64,000 bases of DNA from contig NZ_FOAT01000003.1 in NCBI RefSeq assembly GCF_900109655.1, forward strand, positions 262,321 through 326,320, read 5' to 3'. Position 1 is the first letter of the stretch, and every line of letters starts with the position of its first letter. The notes beneath the pieces are model-generated. The model saw only the letters and a program-made list of their open reading frames with translations, searched no databases and was not told where the DNA came from. This document shows, in pieces, positions 8,473 through 17,157 of this stretch. Source of the stretch: Hominimerdicola alba (GTDB taxonomy: Bacteria; Bacillota; Clostridia; Oscillospirales; Ruminococcaceae). The translations under genes and the position numbers were made by a program.

Positions 8473-9982
8473 CAGGCAAAGTCAGCATAAATGATGTACC
8501 TTTTCCGACTTCACTTTCGACCCATATCTTGCCGCCGTGAGACTCAACGATGAATCTGCATATAAACAGTCCAAGACCCGTACCCGTTTCCGAATGTTTG
8601 CCTTTGTAGTATCTCTCCCAGATATGAGGCAGGTCTTCTTCCGATATACCGCAGCCCGTATCTTTTACGGTCACCTTAATCTCACTTCCCTCTTCTTCGG
8701 CTCTGATAAGGATCGTGCCGTTATGGGTATGTTTCAGGGAATTTGATATCAGGTTCACGAACACTCTCTGCATACGGGCACTGTCAGCCTGAACTTTTGG
8801 CAGGTCAAGAGGTATCCTCAGTGCAAGGCGGTTGTTGTTCTTGTTGAGTACCACGAAATACGTTTCCACCGTTTCGCGTACCAGCGCATCAAGATCGCAG
8901 GGAGAGGGGTCCAGCACAAGCCTGCCTTCCTCTATGCGAGTAGCGTCAAGTATCTGTGTGACCATCAGCGCCATTCTGTTTGCTTCAGAGGATATGCGTT
9001 TGAGCTTTTCCTTTACAGCATCGGTACTGCCGTTTTCAAGATCATACTCCGCATTCTGTGCGTATCCCGACATAGCCGCCAGCGGTGTCTTCAGTTCGTG
9101 AGAAGCATCGGAGAGAAATGTGGTCTTCATCTCGTTTATCTCCACCAGCATATCATGTTCGCTCACAACAGGATCAGAAAGCTTTTTGGAAAGCACAGCG
9201 GCTATGATGATAAATAACACAAGCACTCCCCCCACCGCAGAAAGCATCACGATGGTGTATTTTCTGAACAGCAGATCCATATTATCGTGAAGTTCTCCTA
9301 TCTCCATATCGGACGCAGACTTCATCTGACCTTTCCAGTGGACGCAGGCATTGGATAACAGACCTACGCATTGACTGTGCCCTGAAAATTCGGACATATT
9401 TTTCCATACTATTATATATCCATCGCCTTCCTTTGTGTATCGGGCATCTGCAAGGTCTTTGTTGGATAACAGGTATTCTTCAAAGCTGAGTCCGTCCAGA
9501 TCGTCACATTCGGTTTTTTCAAAAGTTTCAAAGGCATTCTTCACCACCGTATCGGCATCAGTGCCATGGCGTCCGTCAAAGAGATCTACCGCTGTGATGC
9601 CATCGTTATCTATAACGAAGAAAATATCCTTTGTAATATATATATCATCAAAATACGATCCGGCTCTGGTGGCGAGATAGGTGGAAATATCATCTTCCGT
9701 CACACCGCCGAATCCCTGATTCATTTCGTAACTCATCTCACGACAGTAGCAGTTCAGAATTCCCCTCATACATTCAAGGTCATCAGCGCATAGTGTGTCT
9801 GTTACCTCATCATATGCTATATCGGTGAGTTTTCCGAAATGATCATCTACCGTATCGGTGGTACGGCGGTAAACCGCCTCAAACAAGGCGGTACATATTA
9901 TCATGACTGTCAGCAGACAGGTTATCAGCGCAATAAGAAGCCGACGTTTCAGCGAATGGCTTTTGGATATTTCTTTCTTCAT
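8450..9982 (-). CDS. Sensor histidine kinase (HisKA/HATPase)
   Basis: The start is placed at the ATG at 9982, after AAGGGGG, rather than at a distal codon at 10009, giving 510 residues. It has an N-terminal membrane helix (~15-35), an extracytoplasmic region of ~200 residues with three Cys, a second helix (~245-268), a HisKA dimerisation domain with the phospho-acceptor in SDASHELKTPL, and an HATPase_c domain with DTGCGI and GTGLGLF boxes. It senses an unknown external signal and phosphorylates the divergently encoded OmpR-type regulator. The intergenic region between them carries an operator that recurs at the downstream lipoprotein gene. Confidence 0.88.
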   Translation of the reverse strand: MKKEISKSHSLKRRLLIALITCLLTVMIICTALFEAVYRRTTDTVDDHFGKLTDIAYDEVTDTLCADDLECMRGILNCYCREMSYEMNQGFGGVTEDDISTYLATRAGSYFDDIYITKDIFFVIDNDGITAVDLFDGRHGTDADTVVKNAFETFEKTECDDLDGLSFEEYLLSNKDLADARYTKEGDGYIIVWKNMSEFSGHSQCVGLLSNACVHWKGQMKSASDMEIGELHDNMDLLFRKYTIVMLSAVGGVLVLFIIIAAVLSKKLSDPVVSEHDMLVEINEMKTTFLSDASHELKTPLAAMSGYAQNAEYDLENGSTDAVKEKLKRISSEANRMALMVTQILDATRIEEGRLVLDPSPCDLDALVRETVETYFVVLNKNNNRLALRIPLDLPKVQADSARMQRVFVNLISNSLKHTHNGTILIRAEEEGSEIKVTVKDTGCGISEEDLPHIWERYYKGKHSETGTGLGLFICRFIVESHGGKIWVESEVGKGTSFMLTLPVSPGQTV

Positions 9983-10040
9983 GAGATACCCCCCTTTTGG
10001 TATATCCATTATACCATATCTCTCTGAGATTTCAACTATT

Positions 10041-10058
10041 ATTACGAAATTGTAATTG
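10041..10058. promoter_or_regulatory. Palindromic operator between kinase and regulator genes
   Basis: ATTACGAAATTGTAATTG: half-sites ATTAC and GTAAT separated by 6 bp. It lies 18 bp before the regulator start and matches the two sites upstream of the lipoprotein gene, suggesting autoregulation. Confidence 0.6.
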
Positions 10059-10075
10059 CCAAGGAGGTCTTTTAA

Positions 10076-10762
10076 ATGTCACATATTTTACTGGTTGAAG
10101 ACGACAGCGATATAATGCAAATAAATCAATCTTTTCTAGAAAAGGAGGGCTATACCGTACACTGTGCGGACTCGGTCAAGTCGGCATCTTTCATGCTGGA
10201 GGAATGTGTCCCCGACCTTGTTCTGCTGGATATGATGCTGCCCGACGGCGACGGAATGGACTTCTGCAAAATACTTCGTCAGAAGACTCAGGCACCTGTA
10301 ATATTCCTGACTGCCCGCGATGATAACGAAAGCATAGTAATGGGATTTCGCAGCGGCGGAGATGACTATATCACCAAACCCTATGACCTGAATGTACTGA
10401 AAGCCCGTATAGAAGCAAGGCTGCGCAGAGATCAGGCACAGACTTCTCAGCACCCGAAGATAGAACTCCCCTATCTTTCTATAGACCTGTTCTCGGGCAC
10501 TGTCACTCTTGACGGCAACGAGTTTTCAATACCTCAGCGCGAATTACAGATACTCTATCTTCTGGCATCGCGCATCGGTTCACGCATCAGCTACCATGAC
10601 ATTTATAAAACCATATACGGCTGTGATGTCGAAGACAGCCGCAATACTATAAGAGTAAATATATCCCGACTGAAAAAGCATATCCAAATGGACGACATGA
10701 GCACCTATGAGATAGCTTCGACCTCCGACGGAGAATACGTTCTGAGGCGGGTAATATTCTGA
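10076..10762 (+). CDS. OmpR/PhoB-family response regulator
   Basis: 228 residues. The receiver domain has the acidic pocket (Glu8, Asp9, Asp10), phospho-acceptor Asp52 in LLDMMLPD, a conserved Thr in FLTARD, and Lys in YITKPYD. The C-terminal winged helix (~135-228) has the QREL recognition-type segment. AAGGAGG lies 9 nt before the ATG. It pairs with the divergent kinase. The repeated ATTAC-N6-GTAAT sites at its own promoter and before the lipoprotein gene are its likely targets. Confidence 0.9.
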   Translation: MSHILLVEDDSDIMQINQSFLEKEGYTVHCADSVKSASFMLEECVPDLVLLDMMLPDGDGMDFCKILRQKTQAPVIFLTARDDNESIVMGFRSGGDDYITKPYDLNVLKARIEARLRRDQAQTSQHPKIELPYLSIDLFSGTVTLDGNEFSIPQRELQILYLLASRIGSRISYHDIYKTIYGCDVEDSRNTIRVNISRLKKHIQMDDMSTYEIASTSDGEYVLRRVIF

Positions 10763-10780
10763 TTGCAGATGATGTCCTGA

Positions 10781-10816
10781 ATTACAAAATTGTAATTGGA
10801 TTACAATTCTGTAATT
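10781..10816 (+). promoter_or_regulatory. Tandem operator upstream of lipoprotein gene
   Basis: Two ATTAC-N6-GTAAT palindromes (10781-10796 and 10800-10815), 19 bp apart, ending 4 bp before the -35 position. They match the site at 10041. The following promoter has a good extended -10 (TGCTATAAT, -10 at 10843-10848) and a poor -35, as expected for activator-dependent transcription. Confidence 0.65.
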
Positions 10817-10921
10817 ATGTAGCACGCCGCAGATTTTTATGCTATAATGACATTGTCAACAGGGGAACAGAGAACCCCGTATATCAAATAATTACTATTT
10901 ATTTTTGGGAGGAATACAACT

Positions 10922-12076
10922 ATGAAAAAGCAGATGATCGTTATAGCAATGATGAGTTTGATCGTAACACTCGCAGGATGCGGTGCGGTAAATGACAAGG
11001 ATAAGGTAAATAACGGAAGTACTACCGAAAAGTCCACAGTTTCAGAGACCTCATCAGCAGAAGAAACAAGCTCTCAGGCTGAAAACACTACAGAAAGTTC
11101 CGAAATCAACAGCGATACTGACAGCAAGTCCGATAAGAAAGATGATAAGACAGAAAACAAAAAAGTTTCTGCGGTTGACGTATCCGAAATAGTAGGCGAA
11201 TGGGCTGAATATGGCGGAGCGGCCACACGCTTCCTTACTATAAACAGCGATGCAGGCTTTGAAGTCAAGTCCGATACAGGCAGTCTTATCGCTTCGGGCA
11301 CGATATCGGTAAACACCGAGAACGGCACCAAGAAATACTCTTTCAACGACAGTGAAAAAGGGCTCTGGTATGTTCCCTTTGTATATGCTCCCGTCGCAGG
11401 CACAGACTTCTTGCAGACCGAGGAAAATTCGGTATACGAGACTATACGCTTTGCAAGAAATATCGGCGATCCCGAAAATGTTGAAATCGATCACGCAGAC
11501 TTTTCAGCTATTCTGGGCACATGGTTTGAAGAGGATATGGCAATAGGCAGGACCATCACGGTAAACGATGACGGAACATACATAGTAACTTTCCAGGGCG
11601 GAAGCTCGGTAAGCGGTAATGTTACTGTGAATGCGTATGATGATAATTACTATGATTTCTGCGATGACGGAGGTCTGTGGTACTCATTCTGTGTTATCGG
11701 CGAAGGCGAGGACCAGCAGCTCTACAGCCCCTCAAACGCTCTTGAAGGTGCGGTATCCTTCGGACGTTCGCCCTCCACCGCAAGTTCTTCTGGCGCTATC
11801 GACAAGATAGCAGGCGAATGGCTCCCAAATGACCCCACGATGGATTTCACACTTGTTGTAAATAACGACAGCACATATACCTTCAAATATAATGACGGCA
11901 GAACTTCATCGGGCAATATTCGTATCGAGATCAGGGACGGCGTTGAAAAGTACAACTTCCTCGATGACAACGGCGGACTTTGGTACGTTCCATTTGAGCT
12001 CAGAACAGCAGGTCAGCAGGTAGTGCTTATCACCGAAGATAATCCTGTTTATGAGCCCGTATCATTCAGCCGCTGA
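10922..12076 (+). CDS. Lipoprotein with three repeats of a ~75-residue domain
   Basis: 384 residues. Lipobox LAGCG near residue 20, then a Ser/Thr/Glu/Lys-rich linker to about residue 75. Three repeats of one beta-rich unit follow, each starting with a GEWxE/GTWFE/GEWLP-type motif, then TFxVxxxDG, SGNI/SGTI and GLWYVPF. I do not know a named family; the repeats look like lipocalin-like or small-barrel units. GGAGG lies 8 nt before the ATG. The paired operator upstream makes it the probable output of the adjacent two-component system, perhaps an envelope stress or binding protein. The function is inferred only from context. Confidence 0.75.
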   Translation: MKKQMIVIAMMSLIVTLAGCGAVNDKDKVNNGSTTEKSTVSETSSAEETSSQAENTTESSEINSDTDSKSDKKDDKTENKKVSAVDVSEIVGEWAEYGGAATRFLTINSDAGFEVKSDTGSLIASGTISVNTENGTKKYSFNDSEKGLWYVPFVYAPVAGTDFLQTEENSVYETIRFARNIGDPENVEIDHADFSAILGTWFEEDMAIGRTITVNDDGTYIVTFQGGSSVSGNVTVNAYDDNYYDFCDDGGLWYSFCVIGEGEDQQLYSPSNALEGAVSFGRSPSTASSSGAIDKIAGEWLPNDPTMDFTLVVNNDSTYTFKYNDGRTSSGNIRIEIRDGVEKYNFLDDNGGLWYVPFELRTAGQQVVLITEDNPVYEPVSFSR

Positions 12077-12128
12077 TGATAGCAGATCATGCTGCGCAAA
12101 TGATATATCATTGATACAAAAATACAAC

Positions 12129-12162
12129 AGGCTTCTGCATTATTTTGCAGAAGCCTTTCTCA
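12129..12162 (+). terminator. Terminator of lipoprotein gene
   Basis: Perfect 11-bp stem (AGGCTTCTGCA with TGCAGAAGCCT) followed by TTCTCATTTT. Confidence 0.8.
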
Positions 12163-12425
12163 TTTTAACGTGATTCCGCTGTTCCCTAAAATACCTATCT
12201 GTACCTTAGCTTCTGTTGAATTTATTTGATAAATTATCGAATTGAACATTTTCATCAAGATGTGAAAGTATAACTTTATTGTGATTTTTAATTATATTAA
12301 TTGCACAATTTTAACACTTATAATTTTATGAATTACACAATTCGCAAAAAATTATCAGAAGCTCAGCAATCGGACAATTTCGGTAAAAACCCCATTCTGC
12401 TGATGCAAAACGACATTTTGATAGG

Positions 12426-12454
12426 TTGACTTTCATTTCCGGGTGTGCTAAACT
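12426..12454 (+). promoter_or_regulatory. Promoter of LRR-transglutaminase gene
   Basis: TTGACT (12426-12431), 17 bp, TAAACT (12449-12454). The stretch 12163-12425 is AT-rich and shows no gene. Confidence 0.6.
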
Positions 12455-12499
12455 TAATATTGTCGCGACAAACACTATTTATTAAGGAGAATATTAACC

Positions 12500-14443
12500 G
12501 TGAATATAAACATGAAATCTAAAAGGATAGTTGCATCCATAATGGCACTTTCGCTCGTATCTTCTGGTGCAATTGCATCTGAGCCAAGCGTGATAGGCAA
12601 GTTAATTTTATCAAATTCAATTTCAGCAAGCGCTGCAACTGTTTACGGTGACTGGGAATATGAGATCACTGGTGACCACACTGCAAAGCTTGTGAAATAT
12701 AACGGCAAAGATGCAGAGATCAGTATCCCCCAGGGAATAGACGGCTATTCCATCACCGAACTTGGCGAAAAGCTGTTCTTCAATAATACTGCCGTAAAAT
12801 CCGTCAAGATCCCCAGAGGTATACAGAGCATACCTTCTTACTGTTTCGGCAATGCTTCAAATCTGGAATCGGTGGCGATCCCCCTTGGCGTAACCAATAT
12901 CAAGAGCGGCGCTTTTGCAAGAACAATAAATCTTAAATCGATAGCACTGCCTCTTTCGGTGGATACAATTGAATCTTATGCCTTTGATGGTTCAGCACTG
13001 ACTTCCATAAACATGAGAGATGTCAAAAATATGGGAGAAGGTATTTGCAGAAACTGTACAGACCTCAAAGAGGTAACACTCTATTCAGGTTTAAACACAC
13101 TTCCCATCAGCGCATTTGATAACTGCACAAACCTATGCTCCATTGTACTTCCCGATGACTTGACAACTATCGAAAAGTACGCTTTCAGAAACTGTACAAA
13201 CCTTGCAGAGATAAATACTCCCGGATCTCTTGTTACAATAAAAGACAGCGCTTTCCTGGATTGTACAAGTCTCAAAAATGTACCCTGCTCTGATTCTACT
13301 GTTACGATATGCAACTCTGCATTTAAAAACTGTAAAGATCTTGAAGAAGTAACATTTTCAGACTCTGTTGCTGAAATAGGTATCTCAGCATTTGCAGGCT
13401 GTGAAAAGCTGGGGTCTATATCGATCCCCGAATCAGTTAAAAAGATCGGCTCATATGCATTCAGAGATTGTACAGGCATCATATCGGCAGATCTCAATTG
13501 TAATACAGATACTAAGTTTGGATCCAACTGCTTCCAGAACTGTGCTGCACTGGAGAATATCAATGTTTCCGACCTTGATATCCTGACAAAACTATTCAAT
13601 GTAAGAGTGTTTGCAGATTGTAAGGAACTTCGTACAGTAAACAATGAGGCTGTCGTTATTGATAACGAAAATTCTGCCGAGCCTGAGTTTGTTGAAAAGT
13701 ACAGAAGTGTGATAATTGAAAATTTTGATGCCATTGACGACAGCGAGATCGGCTTCTTCAACGACTTCCTCAATGCAGAGATAAAGTACGTTGTATCTAC
13801 TAATGTAAACGATGATATGTCCGATATGGAGAAAATAAAAACTCTTCATGACTGGCTCTGCAATAAGGTCACATATGCATATACCGTGAAAAACGGTAAG
13901 AATGTTCCGGACCCTTCACATACTAATCATGTAGACGCATCCGCATTTTTAAAGGATTCAACAGTATGTGACGGATATGCAAGGGCTCTTACACTTCTCC
14001 TTAATGAAGCAGGTGTAGAGGCGTATTATGTGAATAGCGCAACACACGCATGGTGCATAGTCAGAGTAGGCGATCATTATTTCCATGTTGATGCAACCCA
14101 TGATGATCTGGATTATCCCGACAAAGCCATAGGTTATGATCATTTCCTTATATCAGACACCGATATCAGAAAATGCTCCGGAGGTCATACATCATGGTCT
14201 ATCGATGCTCCTACAAGCCGCTACAAATACACTGTTCCTGCTGAAAAGCCCGAATGCCTCTATTCGGTAGGCGATGTAAACCTTGACGGTAAGATCAACG
14301 TTGACGATGCCGACCTCATCTGGTATTACTGCAACGGAGATATCGACTCCATCGATCTTGTTCTCGCAGATGCAAACTTCGACGGCAAAGTTGACTGGCA
14401 GGATTACTTAGCAGCATTCGACCGTGAATTGCCACGCGGATAA
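12500..14443 (+). CDS. Secreted LRR (BspA type 5), transglutaminase-like and dockerin protein
   Basis: 647 residues from a GTG start with AAGGAGA 9 nt upstream. Signal peptide to about residue 48. Residues ~70-395 are LRR_5/BspA-type repeats (xLxxIxIPxxVxxIxxxAFxxCxxL). About 440-550 is a transglutaminase/protease-like domain with a Cys-His-Asp triad visible in CDGYARAL, THAWCIV and FHVDATHDD. The last 57 residues are a type I dockerin with two Ca-binding repeats (GDVNLDGKINVDDADL; ADANFDGKVDWQDYL). It is therefore expected to bind a cohesin or surface partner and to act outside the cell, as a peptidase, cross-linker or adhesin. LRR plus transglutaminase plus dockerin is an uncommon combination. 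Confidence 0.88.
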   Translation: MNINMKSKRIVASIMALSLVSSGAIASEPSVIGKLILSNSISASAATVYGDWEYEITGDHTAKLVKYNGKDAEISIPQGIDGYSITELGEKLFFNNTAVKSVKIPRGIQSIPSYCFGNASNLESVAIPLGVTNIKSGAFARTINLKSIALPLSVDTIESYAFDGSALTSINMRDVKNMGEGICRNCTDLKEVTLYSGLNTLPISAFDNCTNLCSIVLPDDLTTIEKYAFRNCTNLAEINTPGSLVTIKDSAFLDCTSLKNVPCSDSTVTICNSAFKNCKDLEEVTFSDSVAEIGISAFAGCEKLGSISIPESVKKIGSYAFRDCTGIISADLNCNTDTKFGSNCFQNCAALENINVSDLDILTKLFNVRVFADCKELRTVNNEAVVIDNENSAEPEFVEKYRSVIIENFDAIDDSEIGFFNDFLNAEIKYVVSTNVNDDMSDMEKIKTLHDWLCNKVTYAYTVKNGKNVPDPSHTNHVDASAFLKDSTVCDGYARALTLLLNEAGVEAYYVNSATHAWCIVRVGDHYFHVDATHDDLDYPDKAIGYDHFLISDTDIRKCSGGHTSWSIDAPTSRYKYTVPAEKPECLYSVGDVNLDGKINVDDADLIWYYCNGDIDSIDLVLADANFDGKVDWQDYLAAFDRELPRG

Positions 14444-14515
14444 ATTCAATGATGTTTTAAAAAGTATTTCAGCCATACTTTCAACCCGAGATCAATATAC
14501 TAAATAATACAGACC

Positions 14516-14553
14516 AAAGCGTCTTCTGCGGAATATCACAGAAGACGCTTTTA
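14516..14553 (+). terminator. Terminator of LRR-transglutaminase gene
   Basis: AAAGCGTCTTCTG with CAGAAGACGCTTT (13-bp perfect stem) then TTATTAG. The same stem sequence is reused at 48178-48217. Confidence 0.8.
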
Positions 14554-14610
14554 TTAGTTTAAATTACATCACGCAAGTTCTGTATCAGCTGTTCCAGAGT
14601 ATTGAGGCAG

Positions 14611-14695
14611 TTAATGATCTACCTTTCCCCTGATATCATAATCATTGCATGTATCAAAACCACTTAAATCAAGAGAATACATCAGACAATGATAA
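14611..14695 (-). pseudogene. Remnant of a BspA/DUF285 repeat gene
   Basis: The minus-strand translation contains YSLDLSGFDTCNDYDIRGK, a recognisable DUF285 repeat, immediately followed by a stop. No signal peptide or further repeats are in frame. It is most likely the decayed end of a fifth BspA paralogue in this island. Confidence 0.55.
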
Positions 14696-14721
14696 TCACC
14701 GTTTATCGTATTTTCTGCGTA

Positions 14722-14751
14722 TTGACATTTATCATTTGTTTGTGGTATAAT
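14722..14751 (+). promoter_or_regulatory. Promoter of small membrane protein
   Basis: TTGACA (14722-14727), 18-bp spacer, TATAAT (14746-14751); 47 bp before the chosen start. Confidence 0.7.
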
Positions 14752-14797
14752 GTATAAAATTAAAAAGAACAATAAAAAGAAAGGAGGAAAAATTATC

Positions 14798-15040
14798 ATG
14801 TTAGCGATTATATTTAATGTTCCTGTATTAATAGGCGTATTTCTTGTTGCACTTTTCTTTTTTGCAGCGAGCAAAAGTAAAGCCGTTAAGGTAGTGTCAG
14901 CAATCGTCATGGTGCTTGCGGCTTCGTCAATTTTAAAGATTCTTGTATTTACGCTTTCAATGATCCTAAAGATTCTCTTACCCATAATCATTATCATAAG
15001 TATCATATATGTAATCCATCTTATCAAGAAAAAGAAGTGA
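14798..15040 (+). CDS. Small membrane protein (80 aa)
   Basis: Start at 14798 with AAGGAGG 10 nt upstream; a more distal start at 14750 overlaps the -10 box and is rejected. About three hydrophobic helices (residues ~2-22, 26-46, 50-72) separated by short Lys-rich turns and ending in KKKK. It has its own consensus promoter and terminator, so it is a real monocistronic gene. I do not recognise the family; size and topology would fit a membrane stress peptide or small transporter-associated protein. Confidence 0.65.
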   Translation: MLAIIFNVPVLIGVFLVALFFFAASKSKAVKVVSAIVMVLAASSILKILVFTLSMILKILLPIIIIISIIYVIHLIKKKK

Positions 15041-15045
15041 TATTT

Positions 15046-15079
15046 AAAAGGCAAGTTTGCAGCTTGCCTTTTCTATTTT
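15046..15079 (+). terminator. Terminator of small membrane protein gene
   Basis: Perfect 10-bp stem AAAAGGCAAG / CTTGCCTTTT, followed by TCTATTTTTT. Confidence 0.85.
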
Positions 15080-15155
15080 TTATTGACAGATCATCGATAT
15101 CTTCATATTTTTTTGATCGTTCGTTGTTTATCCATAATAGCAAAATATATTCTGA

Positions 15156-15310
15156 CTATCCCTTTACCACACCACTTAAAATGCTGTATCGACAGGGATA
15201 TATTATGTTGACGTTATCTTTTCCCCCGCCGCAGGCGGGGGAAAAGATAACTGCCATACTCTCATTATATTCCTTCGTTCGCTGTTAAGTCAGGTGTGTC
15301 AGCGGGATAG
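15156..15310. mobile_element. MITE-like palindromic element, copy 1
   Basis: About 155 bp bounded by imperfect terminal inverted repeats (CTATCCC...ACACCACTTAA at the left; TTAAGTCAGGTGTGTC...GGGATAG at the right). A perfect central hairpin at 15213-15251 has arms GTTATCTTTTCCCCCGCC. A near-identical copy lies at 58404-58558 and a diverged, truncated one at 45855-45948. No coding capacity; mobilised in trans if mobile. Confidence 0.65.
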
Positions 15311-15348
15311 CCATAAAATATATTAATGTTATATTTTGACTGCAAATA

Positions 15349-15388
15349 AAAACGGATAGCCGCCATATAAAGACGGTCTATCCGTTTT
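15349..15388. terminator. Terminator of BspA-2
   Basis: AAAACGGATAG pairs with CTATCCGTTTT. The same hairpin recurs at 17087-17126 after BspA-3's upstream neighbour. It lies 30 bp downstream of the BspA-2 stop on the minus strand. Confidence 0.75.
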
Positions 15389-15418
15389 GCATTTATTAAT
15401 TGAAGCAATTTCGGTCAA

Positions 15419-16957
15419 TTACTTTATAGTAACAGTAACAGCATTTTTGATAGCGTTTTTTGTATCCCATTTGCCATTCACTCTTGCAGCGATAGCTACT
15501 TTATAGGTCTTACCGGGAGTAAGGTTCTTGGGTGAAGTGTAGGTAGTGTCGGTAATGTTCTGTGTCTGTATTCTCCACTTTCCTGCCAGATATACAGCTA
15601 TACCATATCTGTCAGCGCCATCTACCTTATCCCATGTAAATCTTACCTGGTGATATTTTTCACTGTATGCGACTTTTATGTTTGTAGGATATGTAATCGC
15701 TGCATACTGCTTGTAGGTGTTCTTGCCTTCGTTTACGATAGAGGCAAACTTTTCGTCACCGCTGATAATGGTTGAAGGAGATTTTGTGTTTACCCATCCA
15801 TCACCCTTGGGGAGTTTAGCTACTGCAGGAATGATGGCATACTTCTCACCAAGAATAATGGTGTTCAGTTCAGAACAACTATCAAACATAGATGTCATTC
15901 TGCTGAAGCTAAAGTTGCCTACGTAAACATTGCTTGTGTCGAAATTACTCAGATCAAGTGTTTTCAGACCTGAACAGCCGGAGAACATAAAGTCCATATT
16001 TTTAACTTTGCTTGTATCAAAAACGCTAAGATCAAGCTCGGTCAAACCGGAACATTTACCGAACATGCTATGCATATTATCAACATTTCTTGTATCAAAA
16101 TTACTCAGATCAAGTGAAGTTAAAGCTGGACAATTACAGAACATATTACCCATATCCTCGACATTACTTGTATCAAATCCGCTCACATCAAGCTTGGTCA
16201 GACCATTACATGCGCTGAACATTTGTGACATGTTATCGACATTGCTTGTATCAAAACTGCTTACATCAAGTGATGTTAATCCGATACAAGCTAAGAACAT
16301 ATCGTACATTTTCGTAACCTTTCTTGTATCAAATCCTGTCACATCAAGTGATTTCAATTCTCTGCAGGTCGAAAACATGCCGCCCATGTCTGTGACATTA
16401 CTTGTATCAAATCCACTTACATCAAGTGATTTCACATTACAACACCAACGGAACATAGCAGCCATATTCGTAACGTTACTTGTATCAAATCCACTTACGT
16501 CAAGAGATGTAAGATTAGTACACTGCGAGAACATACCACACATATTCGTAACTTTGCTAGTATCGAAACCGCTGATATCAAGGTGTTCCAATTCGGTACA
16601 AAAGTCGAACATACTGTTCATATTTGTAACATTACTTGTATCTACTTTCGATAGATCCATATAAGTACAAACTTTAAATTCTTTAAACAGACCGCCGCAG
16701 TCTTCGGGGAAAACCGTTCTCTCTTCGGCTATAACAGATTTTACCTTCTTAGTATTGCCATATTTACTTACATCTGAAGCGTTGACCTGACCCCTGAGCG
16801 TAAGCACACCTGTTTTCTCATCAAGAGTGCAGCAATCTGACTCGGCATCAGCTGCCTGTGCTGTTATACTCTGTGAGATGACCGGCGCACCATAGCTTAC
16901 TGCGCCTGCCGCCATACAAAGTGACATTACTACTGCTAAAACTTTTTTTATCTGCAT
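15419..16957 (-). CDS. Secreted BspA/DUF285 repeat protein (BspA-2)
   Basis: 512 residues. Signal peptide to about 35, about twelve 23-residue DUF285 repeats (~75-360; typical unit LDVSGFDTSNVTxMxxMF), and one C-terminal fn3-like domain (~415-512). Unlike copies A and B it ends at the fn3 domain and lacks the SH3 and KPVIYLYPE modules. A predicted surface or secreted adhesin, with no anchor motif visible. It has its own consensus promoter and terminator. RBS GGAGGG 9 nt from the ATG. Confidence 0.85.
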   Translation of the reverse strand: MQIKKVLAVVMSLCMAAGAVSYGAPVISQSITAQAADAESDCCTLDEKTGVLTLRGQVNASDVSKYGNTKKVKSVIAEERTVFPEDCGGLFKEFKVCTYMDLSKVDTSNVTNMNSMFDFCTELEHLDISGFDTSKVTNMCGMFSQCTNLTSLDVSGFDTSNVTNMAAMFRWCCNVKSLDVSGFDTSNVTDMGGMFSTCRELKSLDVTGFDTRKVTKMYDMFLACIGLTSLDVSSFDTSNVDNMSQMFSACNGLTKLDVSGFDTSNVEDMGNMFCNCPALTSLDLSNFDTRNVDNMHSMFGKCSGLTELDLSVFDTSKVKNMDFMFSGCSGLKTLDLSNFDTSNVYVGNFSFSRMTSMFDSCSELNTIILGEKYAIIPAVAKLPKGDGWVNTKSPSTIISGDEKFASIVNEGKNTYKQYAAITYPTNIKVAYSEKYHQVRFTWDKVDGADRYGIAVYLAGKWRIQTQNITDTTYTSPKNLTPGKTYKVAIAARVNGKWDTKNAIKNAVTVTIK

Positions 16958-17013
16958 AAATTATGCCCTCCTAAATATATTACATTGCATATTATAAATT
17001 TCCACAGATATAT

Positions 17014-17042
17014 ATTATAGCACTCAATAATATTTTTGTCAA
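17014..17042 (-). promoter_or_regulatory. Promoter of BspA-2
   Basis: Minus strand TTGACA (17037-17042), 17 bp, TATAAT (17014-17019). Preceded by GATTAAGAAAATATGTC, the shared BspA upstream element. Confidence 0.8.
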
Positions 17043-17086
17043 TATTTCAGACATATTTTCTTAATCATCTATAGAGCATCCATATA

Positions 17087-17126
17087 AAAACGGATAGCCG
17101 CCATATAAAGACGGTCTATCCGTTTT
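17087..17126. terminator. Terminator of BspA-3
   Basis: AAAACGGATAG / CTATCCGTTTT hairpin identical in its arms to the one at 15349-15388; 30 bp downstream of the BspA-3 stop on the minus strand. Confidence 0.75.
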
Positions 17127-17157
17127 GCATATATCAAATCATATCAGTTTAAGTTTA

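Noticed and set aside
14611-15054. 147-residue minus-strand frame spanning the small membrane protein gene
   Set aside because: Most of it is the complement of a gene with its own promoter, RBS and terminator; only its last ~20 residues are meaningful, as a BspA remnant.
15930-16664. Plus-strand repeat frames opposite the BspA genes (also near 4870, 17663 and 18149)
   Set aside because: Repetitive LLVSKLLTSS-type translations are the antisense of DUF285 repeats.
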